64,000 nucleotides of DNA from Myxococcales bacterium (GTDB lineage Bacteria; Myxococcota; Bradymonadia; UBA7976; UBA1532), in assembly GCA_020633515.1 (NCBI GenBank), contig JACKDM010000004.1, forward strand, positions 62,001-126,000, given 5' to 3'. The notes beneath the pieces were generated by a model. That model searched no databases. It was given only the letters and a program-made list of their open reading frames with translations, and was not told the DNA's origin. How positions within the stretch are numbered: the stretch's first letter is position 1; each line of letters begins with the position of its first letter. The translations under genes were made by a program, and so were the position numbers. Positions 56,191-64,000 of the stretch are shown one piece after another.

Positions 56191-57771
56191 ATGTCGACCC
56201 CCGCCGAGCGCCGCACCATCCCGGTCGCGGGCGGCGCGATCGCCGTCACCGTGCGCGGCGAAGGCCCGCTCGCCCTCCTCGCCCCCGGCTGCGGCCGCCC
56301 CGCCACCGACCTCGACCCGCTCGCCGACGCCCTCGTCGCCGCCGGCTACCGCACCGCCGCCGTCGACTACCGCGGCGCCGGCGAGAGCACCGGCCGCTAC
56401 CCCCGCACCGACCTCCACGCCATCGCCGCCGACCTCGCCGCCGTCATCGACGCCCTCGACGGCGCCCCCGCCATCGCCATCGGCCACGCCTTCGGCAACC
56501 GCGTCGTGCGCTGCCTCGCCGCCGACCACCCCGAGCGGGTGAGCCTCCTCGTGCTGCTCGCCGCCGGCGGCAAGGTCGAGCCCGCCTTCGACAGCCGCGC
56601 CGTCTGGCGCCACGTCCTCCTGAGCCCCCCCGACGCCCCCGCCCGCCGCGCCGCCATCGCCGCCGCGTTCTTCGCCCCCGGCCACGACCCCGACCGCTGG
56701 CGCGACTGGGAGACCGCCTCCATCGGCCCGCTCCTCGAAGCCGCCGGCCTCACCCCGCTCGAAGACTGGTGGACCGGCGGCCGCGCGCCGATGCTCGTCG
56801 TGCAAGGCACCCTCGACCGCATGGCCCCGCCCGCCAACGCCGCCGCGCTCCAGGCCGACGCCCCCGGCCGCGTCGCCCGCGTCGACATCGACGGCGCCGG
56901 CCACGCGCTCCTCCCCGAGCGCCCCGACGCCGTCGCCGCCGCCGTGCTCGGCTGGCTCGCCGACCCCCGGGTCGCGCTTGTGCCGCCCCGCCGCCGCGAC
57001 GGCGGCCTCTGGCCGGTCGACGTCTTCCTCGCCGAGCTCCTCGCCCGCACCGCCGCCGACGACGCCGACTTCCTCCTCCCCCACCTCCGCCCCGGCGACC
57101 GCCTCCTCGACTGCGGCTGCGGCCCCGGCGGCATCACCCGCGGCCTCGCCGCCGCCGTCGCCCCCGGCCGCGTCGTCGGCCTCGACCTCGACCGCGCCCT
57201 CCTCCAGCGCGCGCGCCGCGACGCCCCCGACCACGCCATCACCTGGACCCGCGCGTCCGCCACCGCGCTCCCCTTCGCCGATGCCCGCTTCGACGTCGTC
57301 TTCGCCCACACCCTCCTCATGCACCTCGACGACCCGCCCGCCGTGCTCGCCGAATGGCGCCGCGTGCTCCGCCCCGGCGGCCGCATCGCGCTCGTCGACG
57401 CCGACTGGGGCACCGAGGTCATCCACCCCGCGCTCCCCCTCCTCGACGCCGTGCTCGCCGCCGGCCTGCCCGCCGCCCGCGCCGTCGGCATGGACCCCCA
57501 CTTCGGCCGCCGCCACCCCGGCCTGCTCCGCGCCGCCGGCTTCGTCGACATCCAGACCAGCCAGCGCGCCGCCATCGTGCAGGGCGAGGCCCAGGTCACC
57601 GCCCACGCCGCCGGCCGCATCGCATTGCTCGACTACGCGCTGAAGCAAGGCCAGCTCGACCCCATGTCCCACCACCTCGCCGCCACCGCCTGGCGCCGCT
57701 GGGCCGAACACCCCGCCGCCCTCCAGAGCCGCGCCCGCTTCCGCACCCTCGCCCGCCGCCCCCTCGCTTGA
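56191..57771 (+). CDS. Alpha/beta-hydrolase fused to SAM methyltransferase
   Basis: A 526-residue protein. Residues 1-255 are an alpha/beta hydrolase: VDYRGAGESTG, AIAIGHAFGNRVVR at the nucleophile elbow, MLVVQGTLDRMAPP (acid) and DGAGHALLPERP (His). The nucleophile position of GxSxG is Ala (GHAFG), so a normal serine hydrolase mechanism is not expected. Residues 270-526 are a class I methyltransferase: RLLDCGCGPGGITRGLA (motif I), VVGLDLDRALLQRA, FDVVFAHTLLMHLDD and RVLRPGGRIALVDADWG. The ATG follows GGAGG. It is divergent from gene C across 234 bp and convergent with the DUF5995 gene. It may tailor the polyketide (methylation), but position is the only support. Confidence 0.88.
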   Translation: MSTPAERRTIPVAGGAIAVTVRGEGPLALLAPGCGRPATDLDPLADALVAAGYRTAAVDYRGAGESTGRYPRTDLHAIAADLAAVIDALDGAPAIAIGHAFGNRVVRCLAADHPERVSLLVLLAAGGKVEPAFDSRAVWRHVLLSPPDAPARRAAIAAAFFAPGHDPDRWRDWETASIGPLLEAAGLTPLEDWWTGGRAPMLVVQGTLDRMAPPANAAALQADAPGRVARVDIDGAGHALLPERPDAVAAAVLGWLADPRVALVPPRRRDGGLWPVDVFLAELLARTAADDADFLLPHLRPGDRLLDCGCGPGGITRGLAAAVAPGRVVGLDLDRALLQRARRDAPDHAITWTRASATALPFADARFDVVFAHTLLMHLDDPPAVLAEWRRVLRPGGRIALVDADWGTEVIHPALPLLDAVLAAGLPAARAVGMDPHFGRRHPGLLRAAGFVDIQTSQRAAIVQGEAQVTAHAAGRIALLDYALKQGQLDPMSHHLAATAWRRWAEHPAALQSRARFRTLARRPLA

Positions 57772-57780
57772 CCCACCACC

Positions 57781-57805
57781 GATGGCATCAGCCACCCATG
57801 CCATC
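57781..57805. terminator. Hairpin made of GATGGCAT and its complement
   Basis: GATGGCAT, a 9-nt spacer and ATGCCATC form a perfect 8-bp stem in the 42-bp gap between the convergent methyltransferase and DUF5995 genes. The position suits a bidirectional terminator, though there is no T-run. It is built from the same word as the intergenic arrays. Confidence 0.5.
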
Positions 57806-57813
57806 GACCGCGA

Positions 57814-58566
57814 TCACGCCCCCGCCAGCGCGTCGATGACATCCTCCACCCGCTCCGAGTCGAAGCGCGCGAACAGCGACGACACCTCCCCCCCCACCGA
57901 CGTCGGCCGCGCGATCAACCGCGCCAGCCCCGCCACCCGGCGATCGATCATCTCCGTGATCACCGCCCGCCGCGTCTCGTCCCCCTCCCCATCGAGCAAC
58001 AGCGCCGCCTCCCACGCATCGCGCCGCGCCCGCCGCATGCTGAAGTCCGCGATCGCCTCGTCCCGCCGCCCCCCGAGCACGTCGACCACGCTCAGCGTCG
58101 GCGAAAAGCGACCGATCAGTCCCTGAACGCCATCGAGCAGCTCGGCCAGCAGATCGTTGATCTTCATGAAGTCCCGCTCGAGCGGCCTCACCCGCCCCGG
58201 CCGCATCGTGTCGCAGGCCGAGAGCGCGAGGTCGTAGTTGATGTGAGCGTTCATGCCGAGCAGCAGATACTGCACGATCAACCGCGGCCGCTCCGCCGGC
58301 AAGAGCGCCTCCCGCCACGCCCGCGCCGTCGGCAACCCGCACCCGAAGGCATCCCACGCGTCGAAGTACCGCCGCGCGAACAAGACATCGAAGCGCTCCA
58401 TCCGCGCCCCGTCGTCGAACTCCCCCCGCGTGATCCCGAGCTGAACCCGCCGCGTCATGCGCCGATAGAGCGCGCTGAAGTACCCCCGCCGATCCCGCCG
58501 CCTGCGCGCGTCCTCGATGAGCCCGTCGAGCCGATGCAGCACGTCGTCGATGGTGTCGATGCTCAC
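57814..58566 (-). CDS. DUF5995 family protein
   Basis: A 250-residue soluble protein from a GTG at 58566 (TIDDVLHRLDGLIEDARRRRDRRGYFSALYRRMT). It matches the DUF5995 pattern: RMERFDVLFARRYFDAWDAF, WREAL, then LIVQYLLLGMNAHINYDLALSACDT with conserved NAHIN and DL, probably metal-binding or catalytic residues in an all-helical bundle. The function of the family is not known to me. GGGGGG precedes the start. It is divergent from the antiporter gene across 233 bp that contain the GATGCCATC array, and it ends against the methyltransferase gene. Confidence 0.85.
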   Translation of the reverse strand: MSIDTIDDVLHRLDGLIEDARRRRDRRGYFSALYRRMTRRVQLGITRGEFDDGARMERFDVLFARRYFDAWDAFGCGLPTARAWREALLPAERPRLIVQYLLLGMNAHINYDLALSACDTMRPGRVRPLERDFMKINDLLAELLDGVQGLIGRFSPTLSVVDVLGGRRDEAIADFSMRRARRDAWEAALLLDGEGDETRRAVITEMIDRRVAGLARLIARPTSVGGEVSSLFARFDSERVEDVIDALAGA

Positions 58567-58649
58567 GGTATCCCCCCTGATCGAACAAACCCGCGGAGGA
58601 TAGTGGGGGAACGGTCGCGAAGCAAATCGCCCCGCGCCCGGCGCGCGCC

Positions 58650-58724
58650 GATGCCATCACATGCCATCGAGCGATGCCATCCGCCTCGACACCGGACCGC
58701 GCCCCGCGGCACATCGATGGCATC
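58650..58724. repeat. Three ATGCCATC copies and one inverted copy in a divergent promoter region
   Basis: ATGCCATC words start at 58651, 58661 and 58674 (first and third preceded by G), and the reverse form GATGGCATC lies at 58716-58724. They sit between the divergent DUF5995 and antiporter genes (58567-58799). Confidence 0.72.
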
Positions 58725-58799
58725 GATCGCCCGCCCGCGCGAAGCCCCGCGACCCCCTCGCGCATCGTAGCCCCCGACCGGAACCCCCAGGAGTCGCCC

Positions 58800-59753
58800 T
58801 TGCTGCTCGACATCGTCTCCCTGCTCGGTGGCCTCGTGCTGCTCGTGATCGCGGCCGACTGGCTCGTCGACGGCGCCGTCGGCGTCGCGCGGCGGCTCGG
58901 GATCCCGCCGCTGGTGGTCGGGCTGACCATCGTCGCGTATGGCACCAGCCTGCCCGAGTTCGTCGTCTCGCTGCTCTCGGCGCACCGCGGGGTCGTCGAG
59001 TTCGCGATCGGCAACATCGTCGGGAGCAACATCGCCAACGTCGCGCTGGTGCTCGGCGCGGCGGCGTTGATCCACCCGATCGCGATCAAGGGCGGGCTGT
59101 TGTTCAAGCGCGACCTGCCGGTGCTGGCGGTGACCACCGCGCTCGCGATCGTGTTCTTCCTCGACGGGGTGGTGTCGCGCGTCGAGGGCGTGGTGCTGGC
59201 GCTGATCACGGTGGGCTTCACCATCGTCTGCCTGCGCTCGCCCGAGGAGGAGTCGGATGGCGACGACGCGCCCGAGGATGAGGGCGCGCCGTGGCCGCGG
59301 GCGCCGCTGCTGGTGGTGATCGGGCTGGTGGGGCTCGTGGGCGGGGCGCACCTGATGGTCGAGGGCGGGGCGTCGATCGCGGCGACGTTCGGGGTCGACG
59401 AGCGGATCATCGGGCTGACGATCGTGGCGGTGGGGACCTCGCTGCCGGAGCTGGCGACGAGCGTGGCGGGCGCGATGAAGGGGCACTCGGGGCTGGCGGT
59501 GGGCAACGTGGTGGGGAGCTGCATCTTCAACCTGGCGTTCGTGCTCGGCGCGACGGCGCTGATCAAGCCGCCGGTGGTCGATGTGTCGGCGATGAGCGTC
59601 GACCTCGCGCTGATGGGCGGGCTCGCGGTGGTGATGTGGGTGATGCTGCGGACCGGCTACCGGATGAGCCGGGGCGAGGGCGGGGGGCTGCTGGCGGTCT
59701 ACGCGGGCTTCGTGGCGTTCCTGGTGTGGCAGACGGTGACCGGCGTGGCGTGA
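58800..59753 (+). CDS. Calcium/sodium antiporter, CaCA family (YrbG-like)
   Basis: A 317-residue protein with about ten membrane helices in two inverted halves. The alpha-1 repeat has VAYGTSLPEFVVSLLSAHRG and AIGNIVGSNIANVALVLGAAAL; the alpha-2 repeat has VAVGTSLPELATSVAGAMKG and AVGNVVGSCIFNLAFVLGATAL. These G(T/S)SLPE and GNxVGS motifs carry the ion-binding acidic residues. Between them is a short acidic cytoplasmic loop (EEESDGDDAPEDEG). The frame is open to 58674, but the TTG at 58800 is preceded by AGGAG at proper spacing and begins the first helix, giving the usual family length. It exchanges Na+ or H+ for Ca2+ at the inner membrane; ion choice is inferred. Confidence 0.92.
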   Translation: MLLDIVSLLGGLVLLVIAADWLVDGAVGVARRLGIPPLVVGLTIVAYGTSLPEFVVSLLSAHRGVVEFAIGNIVGSNIANVALVLGAAALIHPIAIKGGLLFKRDLPVLAVTTALAIVFFLDGVVSRVEGVVLALITVGFTIVCLRSPEEESDGDDAPEDEGAPWPRAPLLVVIGLVGLVGGAHLMVEGGASIAATFGVDERIIGLTIVAVGTSLPELATSVAGAMKGHSGLAVGNVVGSCIFNLAFVLGATALIKPPVVDVSAMSVDLALMGGLAVVMWVMLRTGYRMSRGEGGGLLAVYAGFVAFLVWQTVTGVA

Positions 59754-59834
59754 GCGCGGTCGGGCAGCGGGCGGGCGAAGGCTCGGGGGGCGCGGGTGTC
59801 CCAGTCGGGCGGGTCGCGCCGACCGCGGGCGCGG

Positions 59835-60425
59835 TCAGGCGGCGAGGGTGCCCCAGTCGAGCTTGTCGCTCTCGGCCTTGAGCCGCAGCCGCGCGCGGTG
59901 GAAGCGGCTCTTGAGCGCGGGCAGCGAGAGGCCGGTCTCGTCGGAGATGCTCTGCAGCGAGAGCCCGTCGACGAAGCGGCGCATGAAGAGCTCGCGGTCG
60001 CCATCGCGCAGGCCGTCGAGGAAGTCGTCGGTCATCAACAGCAGCTCGCGGTCGCTCGCGACCTTCTCCGGCGGCGGCTCCTTGGCGACGGCGAGCGGGC
60101 TGTAGATCTCGGGCGTCGGCACGAGGCGCTTCTCGCGGCGGTGGCGCAGCAGCGCGGTGTTGACCACGATGCGGCACAGCCACGAGCCGAAGCGGGCCTC
60201 GGAGCGGAACTGGTCGATGCGGCGGAGCACCTGCACGCAGGCCTCCTGGGTGACGTCCTGCGCCTTGACCGGGTCGCGGGTGACCTTGAGCGCGAGGTGA
60301 TACATCTGCTGGTAGTGCGCGCCGAGGAGCCGATCCATCGCGCGCACGTCGCCGCCCTGCGCGCGCTCGACGAGGGCGTGTTCCTCGTCGAGGGTCAGCA
60401 AGGACTGAGTCTGGGTGATCATCAT
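59835..60425 (-). CDS. Sigma-70 family (ECF-type) sigma factor
   Basis: A 196-residue sigma factor with only region 2 and region 4. Region 2: YQQMYHLALKVTRDPVKAQDVTQEACVQVLRRIDQF then FGSWLCRIVVNTALLRHRRE. Region 4: LRDGDRELFMRRFVDGLSLQSISDETGLSLPALKSRFHRARLRL, a helix-turn-helix. The two start codons MM lie at 60425/60422 behind GAGGTG. The gene begins 2 bp after the stop of the MerR gene, so it is translated from the same message. No anti-sigma gene is next to it; the MerR protein, with its Cys cluster, is the likely controller, by position only. Confidence 0.93.
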   Translation of the reverse strand: MMITQTQSLLTLDEEHALVERAQGGDVRAMDRLLGAHYQQMYHLALKVTRDPVKAQDVTQEACVQVLRRIDQFRSEARFGSWLCRIVVNTALLRHRREKRLVPTPEIYSPLAVAKEPPPEKVASDRELLLMTDDFLDGLRDGDRELFMRRFVDGLSLQSISDETGLSLPALKSRFHRARLRLKAESDKLDWGTLAA

Positions 60426-60427
60426 CT

Positions 60428-60988
60428 TCACACCTCGCGGTCTTCGGCAGGGTTCGCGGTGCCCGCGGCCAGGCGGCACGGCTCGGCGCGCTCGGCGGGG
60501 GGCTGGGAGAGGAGTCCGGCGATCATGTCGGGGAGCGCGTCGCCGACCTCGGCGACGCAGCCGCCGCAGCACTCGGGCAGCGGGGTGCGCGCGCAGCCGC
60601 GGCAGCGCTCGAGGTAGTCGAGGCCGGCGACGACGCCGCGGCGCAGCGCGGTGAGGCGGGCGAGCTGGGCGTCGAGCTCGGCGAGGCGGCGCTCGTACTC
60701 GGCGCGCAGCACGTTCATCGCGACGTCGCCCCGCTCGGCGCGGCCGACGTCTTCGAGCAGGCCCTGGATGTCGTCGAGGGAGAGCCCGAGCGCGGAGAGC
60801 TTGCAGATCCAGCGCAGGCGGACGAGCGCGGAGGGGCCGTAGAGGCGGAAGCCGCCGGGGCTGCGGCACTCGGGGACGATGAGGCCCTTCTCTTCGTAGA
60901 GGCGGAGCGCGCGCGGCGTCTTGTGGACGACCTGGGCGAGCTGCCCGATGGTCATCCGGTCGCCGTCTTCGAGGGGTTCGTCGCTCAT
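60428..60988 (-). CDS. MerR family regulator with C-terminal Cys cluster
   Basis: A 186-residue regulator. DNA-binding head: MTIGQLAQVVHKTPRALRLYEEKGLI, then RSPGGFRLYGPSALVRLRWICKLSALGLSLDDIQGLLED. A dimerisation helix follows (LRAEYERRLAELDAQLARLTALRRGV). The C-terminus has CRGCARTPLPECCGGC, four to five cysteines that could bind a metal or sense redox state. I chose the ATG at 60988, which follows GGCGAGG, over a GTG at 61009. A 22-bp dyad lies 28 bp upstream, and the sigma factor follows 2 bp after the stop, so the protein probably controls itself and the sigma factor. The effector is unknown. Confidence 0.92.
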   Translation of the reverse strand: MSDEPLEDGDRMTIGQLAQVVHKTPRALRLYEEKGLIVPECRSPGGFRLYGPSALVRLRWICKLSALGLSLDDIQGLLEDVGRAERGDVAMNVLRAEYERRLAELDAQLARLTALRRGVVAGLDYLERCRGCARTPLPECCGGCVAEVGDALPDMIAGLLSQPPAERAEPCRLAAGTANPAEDREV

Positions 60989-61015
60989 TCGCCTCGCCGT
61001 TGCCTTCACGCTTGA

Positions 61016-61037
61016 ACCCTGACGTTGACGTCAAGGT
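61016..61037 (-). promoter_or_regulatory. MerR-type operator dyad
   Basis: Half sites ACCCTGACGT and ACGTCAAGGT (plus strand) are separated by TG and pair at 9 of 10 positions. On the minus strand the dyad carries TTGACG, a consensus-like -35, so it sits in the promoter as MerR operators do. It lies just before the MerR-sigma pair. Confidence 0.72.
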
Positions 61038-61124
61038 GAGGGGCACACTAAGCCGGCGCCGGGCGAAGATCAATGTCGATTGTGTGGGACAATCCGTTCC
61101 CCTGACGGGCTCCTGCCGAGCCGA

Positions 61125-61742
61125 TCAGAGGTAGCGCTCGATGGTCGCGACGACCTCGATGCGGTCGACGAGGTCCTGGATGTAGTCGAGGCGGTCGACC
61201 TCGATGACGAGCGTGGGCGAGCGGTCGTAGCGGGCGAACCACTCTTCGTAGAGGTCGTGCAGCCGCTGGATGTAGCGCAGCGGGATCTCCTGCTCCTCGG
61301 GGCGGCCGCGGTAGCGGATCCGGCGGCGCACGGTGCGCACGGTGGCGCGCAGGTAGATCATGAGGTCGGGCGGCCGCAGCGTGCGGATGATCGCCTCGTA
61401 GAGCGACCGGTAGGCGGCGTACTCGTCGGGGGTCATGCGCCGGGTGCGGTAGAGGTTCTCGGCGAAGATCTCGGCGTCTTCGTAGATGGTGCGGTCCTGC
61501 ACCACGGTGCCGGGGTGGTCGGTGAGCTGCTGGTGCAGCCTGAACTTGTGGGTGAGGAAGTAGATCTGGCTGTGGAACGCCCAGCGCTTCATGTCGCTGT
61601 AGAAGGCGGGCAGGAAGGGGTTGTCGGCGTTCGGCTCGTGGAACGGCGTCAGCCCGAAGCGGTAGCGGAGGAAGTCGGTGAGCGTCGACTTGCCGGCGCC
61701 GATGTTGCCGGCGATGGCGATGTACTTGCGGGGGCCGGCCAT
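61125..61742 (-). CDS. Deoxynucleoside kinase family protein
   Basis: A 205-residue kinase beginning MAGPRKYIAIAGNIGAGKSTL (P-loop GNxGAGKST). Then FHEPNADNPFLPAFY (the EP substrate motif), HSQIYFLTHKFRLHQQL, VQDRTIYEDAEIFA (DRx..ED, catalytic region), PDLMIYLRATV and the lid RGRPEEQEIPLRYIQRLHDLYEEWF. It is the dGK/dAK bacterial type that phosphorylates deoxynucleosides in nucleotide salvage; the preferred base is not clear. The ATG at 61742 is 2 bp after the TGA of the upstream repeat protein, which implies one transcript although the two functions look unrelated. Confidence 0.93.
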   Translation of the reverse strand: MAGPRKYIAIAGNIGAGKSTLTDFLRYRFGLTPFHEPNADNPFLPAFYSDMKRWAFHSQIYFLTHKFRLHQQLTDHPGTVVQDRTIYEDAEIFAENLYRTRRMTPDEYAAYRSLYEAIIRTLRPPDLMIYLRATVRTVRRRIRYRGRPEEQEIPLRYIQRLHDLYEEWFARYDRSPTLVIEVDRLDYIQDLVDRIEVVATIERYL

Positions 61743-61744
61743 GG

Positions 61745-64000
61745 TCAGGGGTCTCCGCAGACGGGGATACCGAGTTCGGGGTCGAGCGCGCAGACGGTGC
61801 CGGCTTCGCAGCCGGCGTAGGCGACGGTCTCGGGGCCGCACTGGCCGCCGCGGGGGTAGGTGGCGAGCACGGCGAGGCGGTAGAGGCCGGCGTCGAGGCT
61901 GAAGCCGTCGACGACGAGGTAGAGCTCGCCGCCGCCGAAGTCGAAGCTGACGCGGCTCTGGACGCCGGCGCCGTCGTCGTCGCAGGCGAGCTCGCTCGGC
62001 AACGGGACGCAGGCGGGGTCGTCGGGCGGGCAGATGAGCTCGGGGCCGCAGCTCGCGCGGGCGTAGAGCACGGTGTCGAAGCCGCTGCCGACGGTGTCGG
62101 CGACGACGCGCGCGGGGTAGGGCACGGGGACGCGCCAGGTGACGTCGGGGGCCTGATTGACGCGGCAGGTGCCCGAGTTCTCGGGGAGCCCGGCGCGGGT
62201 GTCGCCGCGGATCTCGGTGGCGTCGGGGGGGAAGAGCGGGACCCCGGCGTCGCAGCGGGCGCGCTCGTCGGGGTCGGCGGCGGCGGCGCAGCCGGGGTCG
62301 AGCGGGTAGTCGAGCGCGCCGTCGTCGTCGTCGTCCTGGCCGTTGTCGCAGGCGGGCGGCTCGACCGGGTCCTGCTCGCTGGGGTCGGCGAGCCAGGTGC
62401 AGCCGGGATCGGTCGGGTAGTCGACGCGGCCGTCGCCGTCGTTGTCGAGGCCGTCCTGGCAGGCGGGCGGGTTGAACTCGCTCTGGTCGGTGGCATCGGC
62501 GCAGCCGGGGTCTTCGAGGTCGACGAGGCCGTCGCCGTCGTTGTCGCACTGGTCGGCGCACTGCGGCTGGGCGGCCTCGCTCTCGTCGGTCGCGCACGCG
62601 CACTGCGGGTCGGCGTTGGGGCCGCGCACGCCGTCGTCGTCGCGGTCGAAGTCGACGAGGCCGTCGCCGTCGTTGTCGACGCCGTCGGCGCAGTCGGGCT
62701 CCTCGGCGGGATCGGCGGCGAAGAGGCAGCTCGGGTCGTCGGGCCAGTCGACGAGGCCGTCGCCGTCGTCGTCGGCGCCGTTGGCGCAGGCGGGCAGCAC
62801 GGCGGGATCGGCCTCGTCGGGGTCGCTCGCCGCGGCGCAGCCGGGATCGGCGGGGAAGTCGGTGAGGCCGTCGCCGTCGTCGTCGGCGCCGTTGTCGCAG
62901 ACCGCGCGCTCGCAGCGGGGGCCGGCGGGGGTGTCGACGCAGGCGAGGCCCTCGCCGCAGCTCCACTCGCCGGGGCGGCCGCAGTCCTGGCCCTCGGCGA
63001 GCAGCGCGGTGATGCGCAGGCGCCAGATCCCGATCGCGCCGGGGTTGGCGTCGACGAAGATCCAGATCTCGCGCCCGGCGGGCTGGGGGCCGAGTTGCAG
63101 CAGCGCGTCGAGGCCGCCGCCGCCGTTGTCGTTGCAGCCGAGCGCGCCCGCCGCCGCGCAGCCGTCGCGGGCGTGGATCACCGTGTCGATCGCGCTGTCG
63201 CGGGCGTCGAGCACGAGCGCGTCGAGCGCGCGGCCCTCGGCGACCCGCCAGACGAGCACGTCTTCGTTGCTCGATCCGGCGGCCTGACAGCTCCCGATGA
63301 AGTCGTTGGCCGCGTCGTCGGTGTTGCCGGCGGTGCGGGTGAGCCCGGTGACGTCGCGGGGCACGACCCGTTCGCAGGCGTCGTCTTCGCTGTCGTCGCT
63401 CGCGGCGAGGCAGCTCTCGGCGTCGGCGGGGTGGTCGACGAGCCCGTCGCCGTCGTCGTCGACGCCGTTGGCGCAGGCCGGCGGGGTCGCGGGATCGGCC
63501 TCGTCGGTGTCGTTGGGCGTCGCGCAGCCGGGGTCGAACGGGTAGTCGACCAGCGCGTCGCCGTCGTCGTCGAGGCGGTTGCGGCAGGCCGCGGTGTTGA
63601 ACTCGGAGAAGCGGTTCGGGTCGCCGAGGCAGCCCGGATCGGCGAGGTCGACGAGGCCGTCGCCGTCGTTGTCGCGGCCGTCGCTGCACTGCGGCGGGCT
63701 GTTCTCGTCGGTGTCGGCGGCCGAGGCGCAGTTGGGATCGGCCGGGTAGTCGATCGCGAAGTCGAAGTCGTTGTCGGCGCCGTCGGCGCAGGCGGGGAGG
63801 ACGTCGGGGTCCTGCTCGTCGTCGTCGACGGGGGTCTCGCAGCCGGGCTCGTTGGGGTAGTCGACGCGGCCGTCGCCGTCGTTGTCGAGGCCGTCGGCGC
63901 AGGCGGCGGGCACGCAGGCGCCGTCGCGGCAGGTCTGACCGCGGCCGCAGTCGATCGCCGGCGCGGGCTCGCCCTCGATGGGTGCGAGGCAGGGCGCGCC
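61745..64000 (-). CDS. Cys/Asp-rich repeat protein with DNDGDG motifs, N-terminus outside window
   Basis: At least 751 residues, open at the window end. About eleven repeats of about 40 residues follow the form CADGLDNDGDGRVDYPNEPGC, each a calcium-type DxDxDG loop closed by a cysteine pair, as in thrombospondin-3-like or myxobacterial surface proteins. Two beta-rich domains interrupt or end the series: one around GLTRTAGNTDDAANDFIGSC and the last one GTCRVNQAPDVTWRVPV to the C-terminus; both have FDTVLYARASCG / IDTVIHARDGCA-like strands and look like repeats of each other. The protein is probably exported and bound to the cell surface, with calcium keeping it rigid. That is inferred, since no signal peptide is in view. 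Confidence 0.85.
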   Translation of the reverse strand, partial: GAPCLAPIEGEPAPAIDCGRGQTCRDGACVPAACADGLDNDGDGRVDYPNEPGCETPVDDDEQDPDVLPACADGADNDFDFAIDYPADPNCASAADTDENSPPQCSDGRDNDGDGLVDLADPGCLGDPNRFSEFNTAACRNRLDDDGDALVDYPFDPGCATPNDTDEADPATPPACANGVDDDGDGLVDHPADAESCLAASDDSEDDACERVVPRDVTGLTRTAGNTDDAANDFIGSCQAAGSSNEDVLVWRVAEGRALDALVLDARDSAIDTVIHARDGCAAAGALGCNDNGGGGLDALLQLGPQPAGREIWIFVDANPGAIGIWRLRITALLAEGQDCGRPGEWSCGEGLACVDTPAGPRCERAVCDNGADDDGDGLTDFPADPGCAAASDPDEADPAVLPACANGADDDGDGLVDWPDDPSCLFAADPAEEPDCADGVDNDGDGLVDFDRDDDGVRGPNADPQCACATDESEAAQPQCADQCDNDGDGLVDLEDPGCADATDQSEFNPPACQDGLDNDGDGRVDYPTDPGCTWLADPSEQDPVEPPACDNGQDDDDDGALDYPLDPGCAAAADPDERARCDAGVPLFPPDATEIRGDTRAGLPENSGTCRVNQAPDVTWRVPVPYPARVVADTVGSGFDTVLYARASCGPELICPPDDPACVPLPSELACDDDGAGVQSRVSFDFGGGELYLVVDGFSLDAGLYRLAVLATYPRGGQCGPETVAYAGCEAGTVCALDPELGIPVCGDP

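Noticed and set aside
56461..56530. Hydrolase-methyltransferase as an active external thioesterase for the pathway
   Set aside because: The nucleophile elbow reads GHAFG with no Ser, and PKS-B already has a TE.
55957..57804. Upstream extension of gene C to 57804 on the minus strand
   Set aside because: The extension is antisense to the hydrolase-methyltransferase gene and shows no domain. The ATG at 55956 starts exactly at the TubC docking domain.

Overview
The window is about 64 kb of very GC-rich DNA (by eye above 70 percent). Several features point to a Myxococcota bacterium: long antisense shadow frames, GTG and TTG starts, a lipoprotein with MopE-like DxDCDG repeats, a protein with repeated DNDGDG calcium-type motifs, and TubC-type NRPS docking domains. 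I cannot fix genus or species. I see no tRNA, rRNA, CRISPR array or insertion sequence.

Left flank (1-20.0 kb), mostly housekeeping and minus strand: the start of rimK; a glutathione S-transferase (+); a PEBP-family protein; a large protein with a possible clan-CD His/Cys pair; an NQR2/RnfD-like membrane protein fused to Sel1 repeats; a MopE-like lipoprotein; an Upf1/Dna2-type helicase; a four-CxxCH cytochrome coupled to a TPR protein; a DUF2325 protein split over two frames; a crotonase resembling dienoyl-CoA isomerase; an M50 site-2 protease with CBS-like tail; and glycyl-tRNA synthetase.

Centre (20.4-57.8 kb), a hybrid PKS-NRPS cluster in two convergent halves. Plus strand: PKS-A (20430-30938; ACP-KS-AT-AT-DH-KR-ACP-KS-DH-KR-ACP) overlaps NRPS-A (30935-34939; TubC docking-Cy-A-PCP-Ox). 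Minus strand: NRPS/PKS-C (55956-43027; docking-Cy-A-PCP-Cy-A[Ox]-PCP-KS-DH-ER-KR-ACP) overlaps PKS-B (43030-36879; KS-AT-KR-ACP-sulfotransferase-thioesterase). An ABC1/UbiB-like kinase gene lies at the convergence point, and a hydrolase-methyltransferase fusion (+) is divergent from gene C. My reading is that an acyl starter is extended to a dienyl chain, three Cys-like residues are cyclised to thiazoline/thiazole, two further PKS extensions follow, and a CurM-like ST-TE releases the chain by sulfation and decarboxylative elimination as a terminal alkene.

PKS-A and PKS-B are broken by many frameshifts. Nearly all of them move the frame in the direction expected for loss of one base, and conserved motifs continue across the breaks. 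This looks like uncorrected sequencing deletions rather than gene decay.

Right flank (57.8-64 kb): a DUF5995 protein, a CaCA antiporter, a tightly coupled MerR regulator and sigma factor behind a 22-bp dyad, a deoxynucleoside kinase, and a DNDGDG-repeat protein running off the window. A short GATGGCAT element recurs in three intergenic regions around the cluster.
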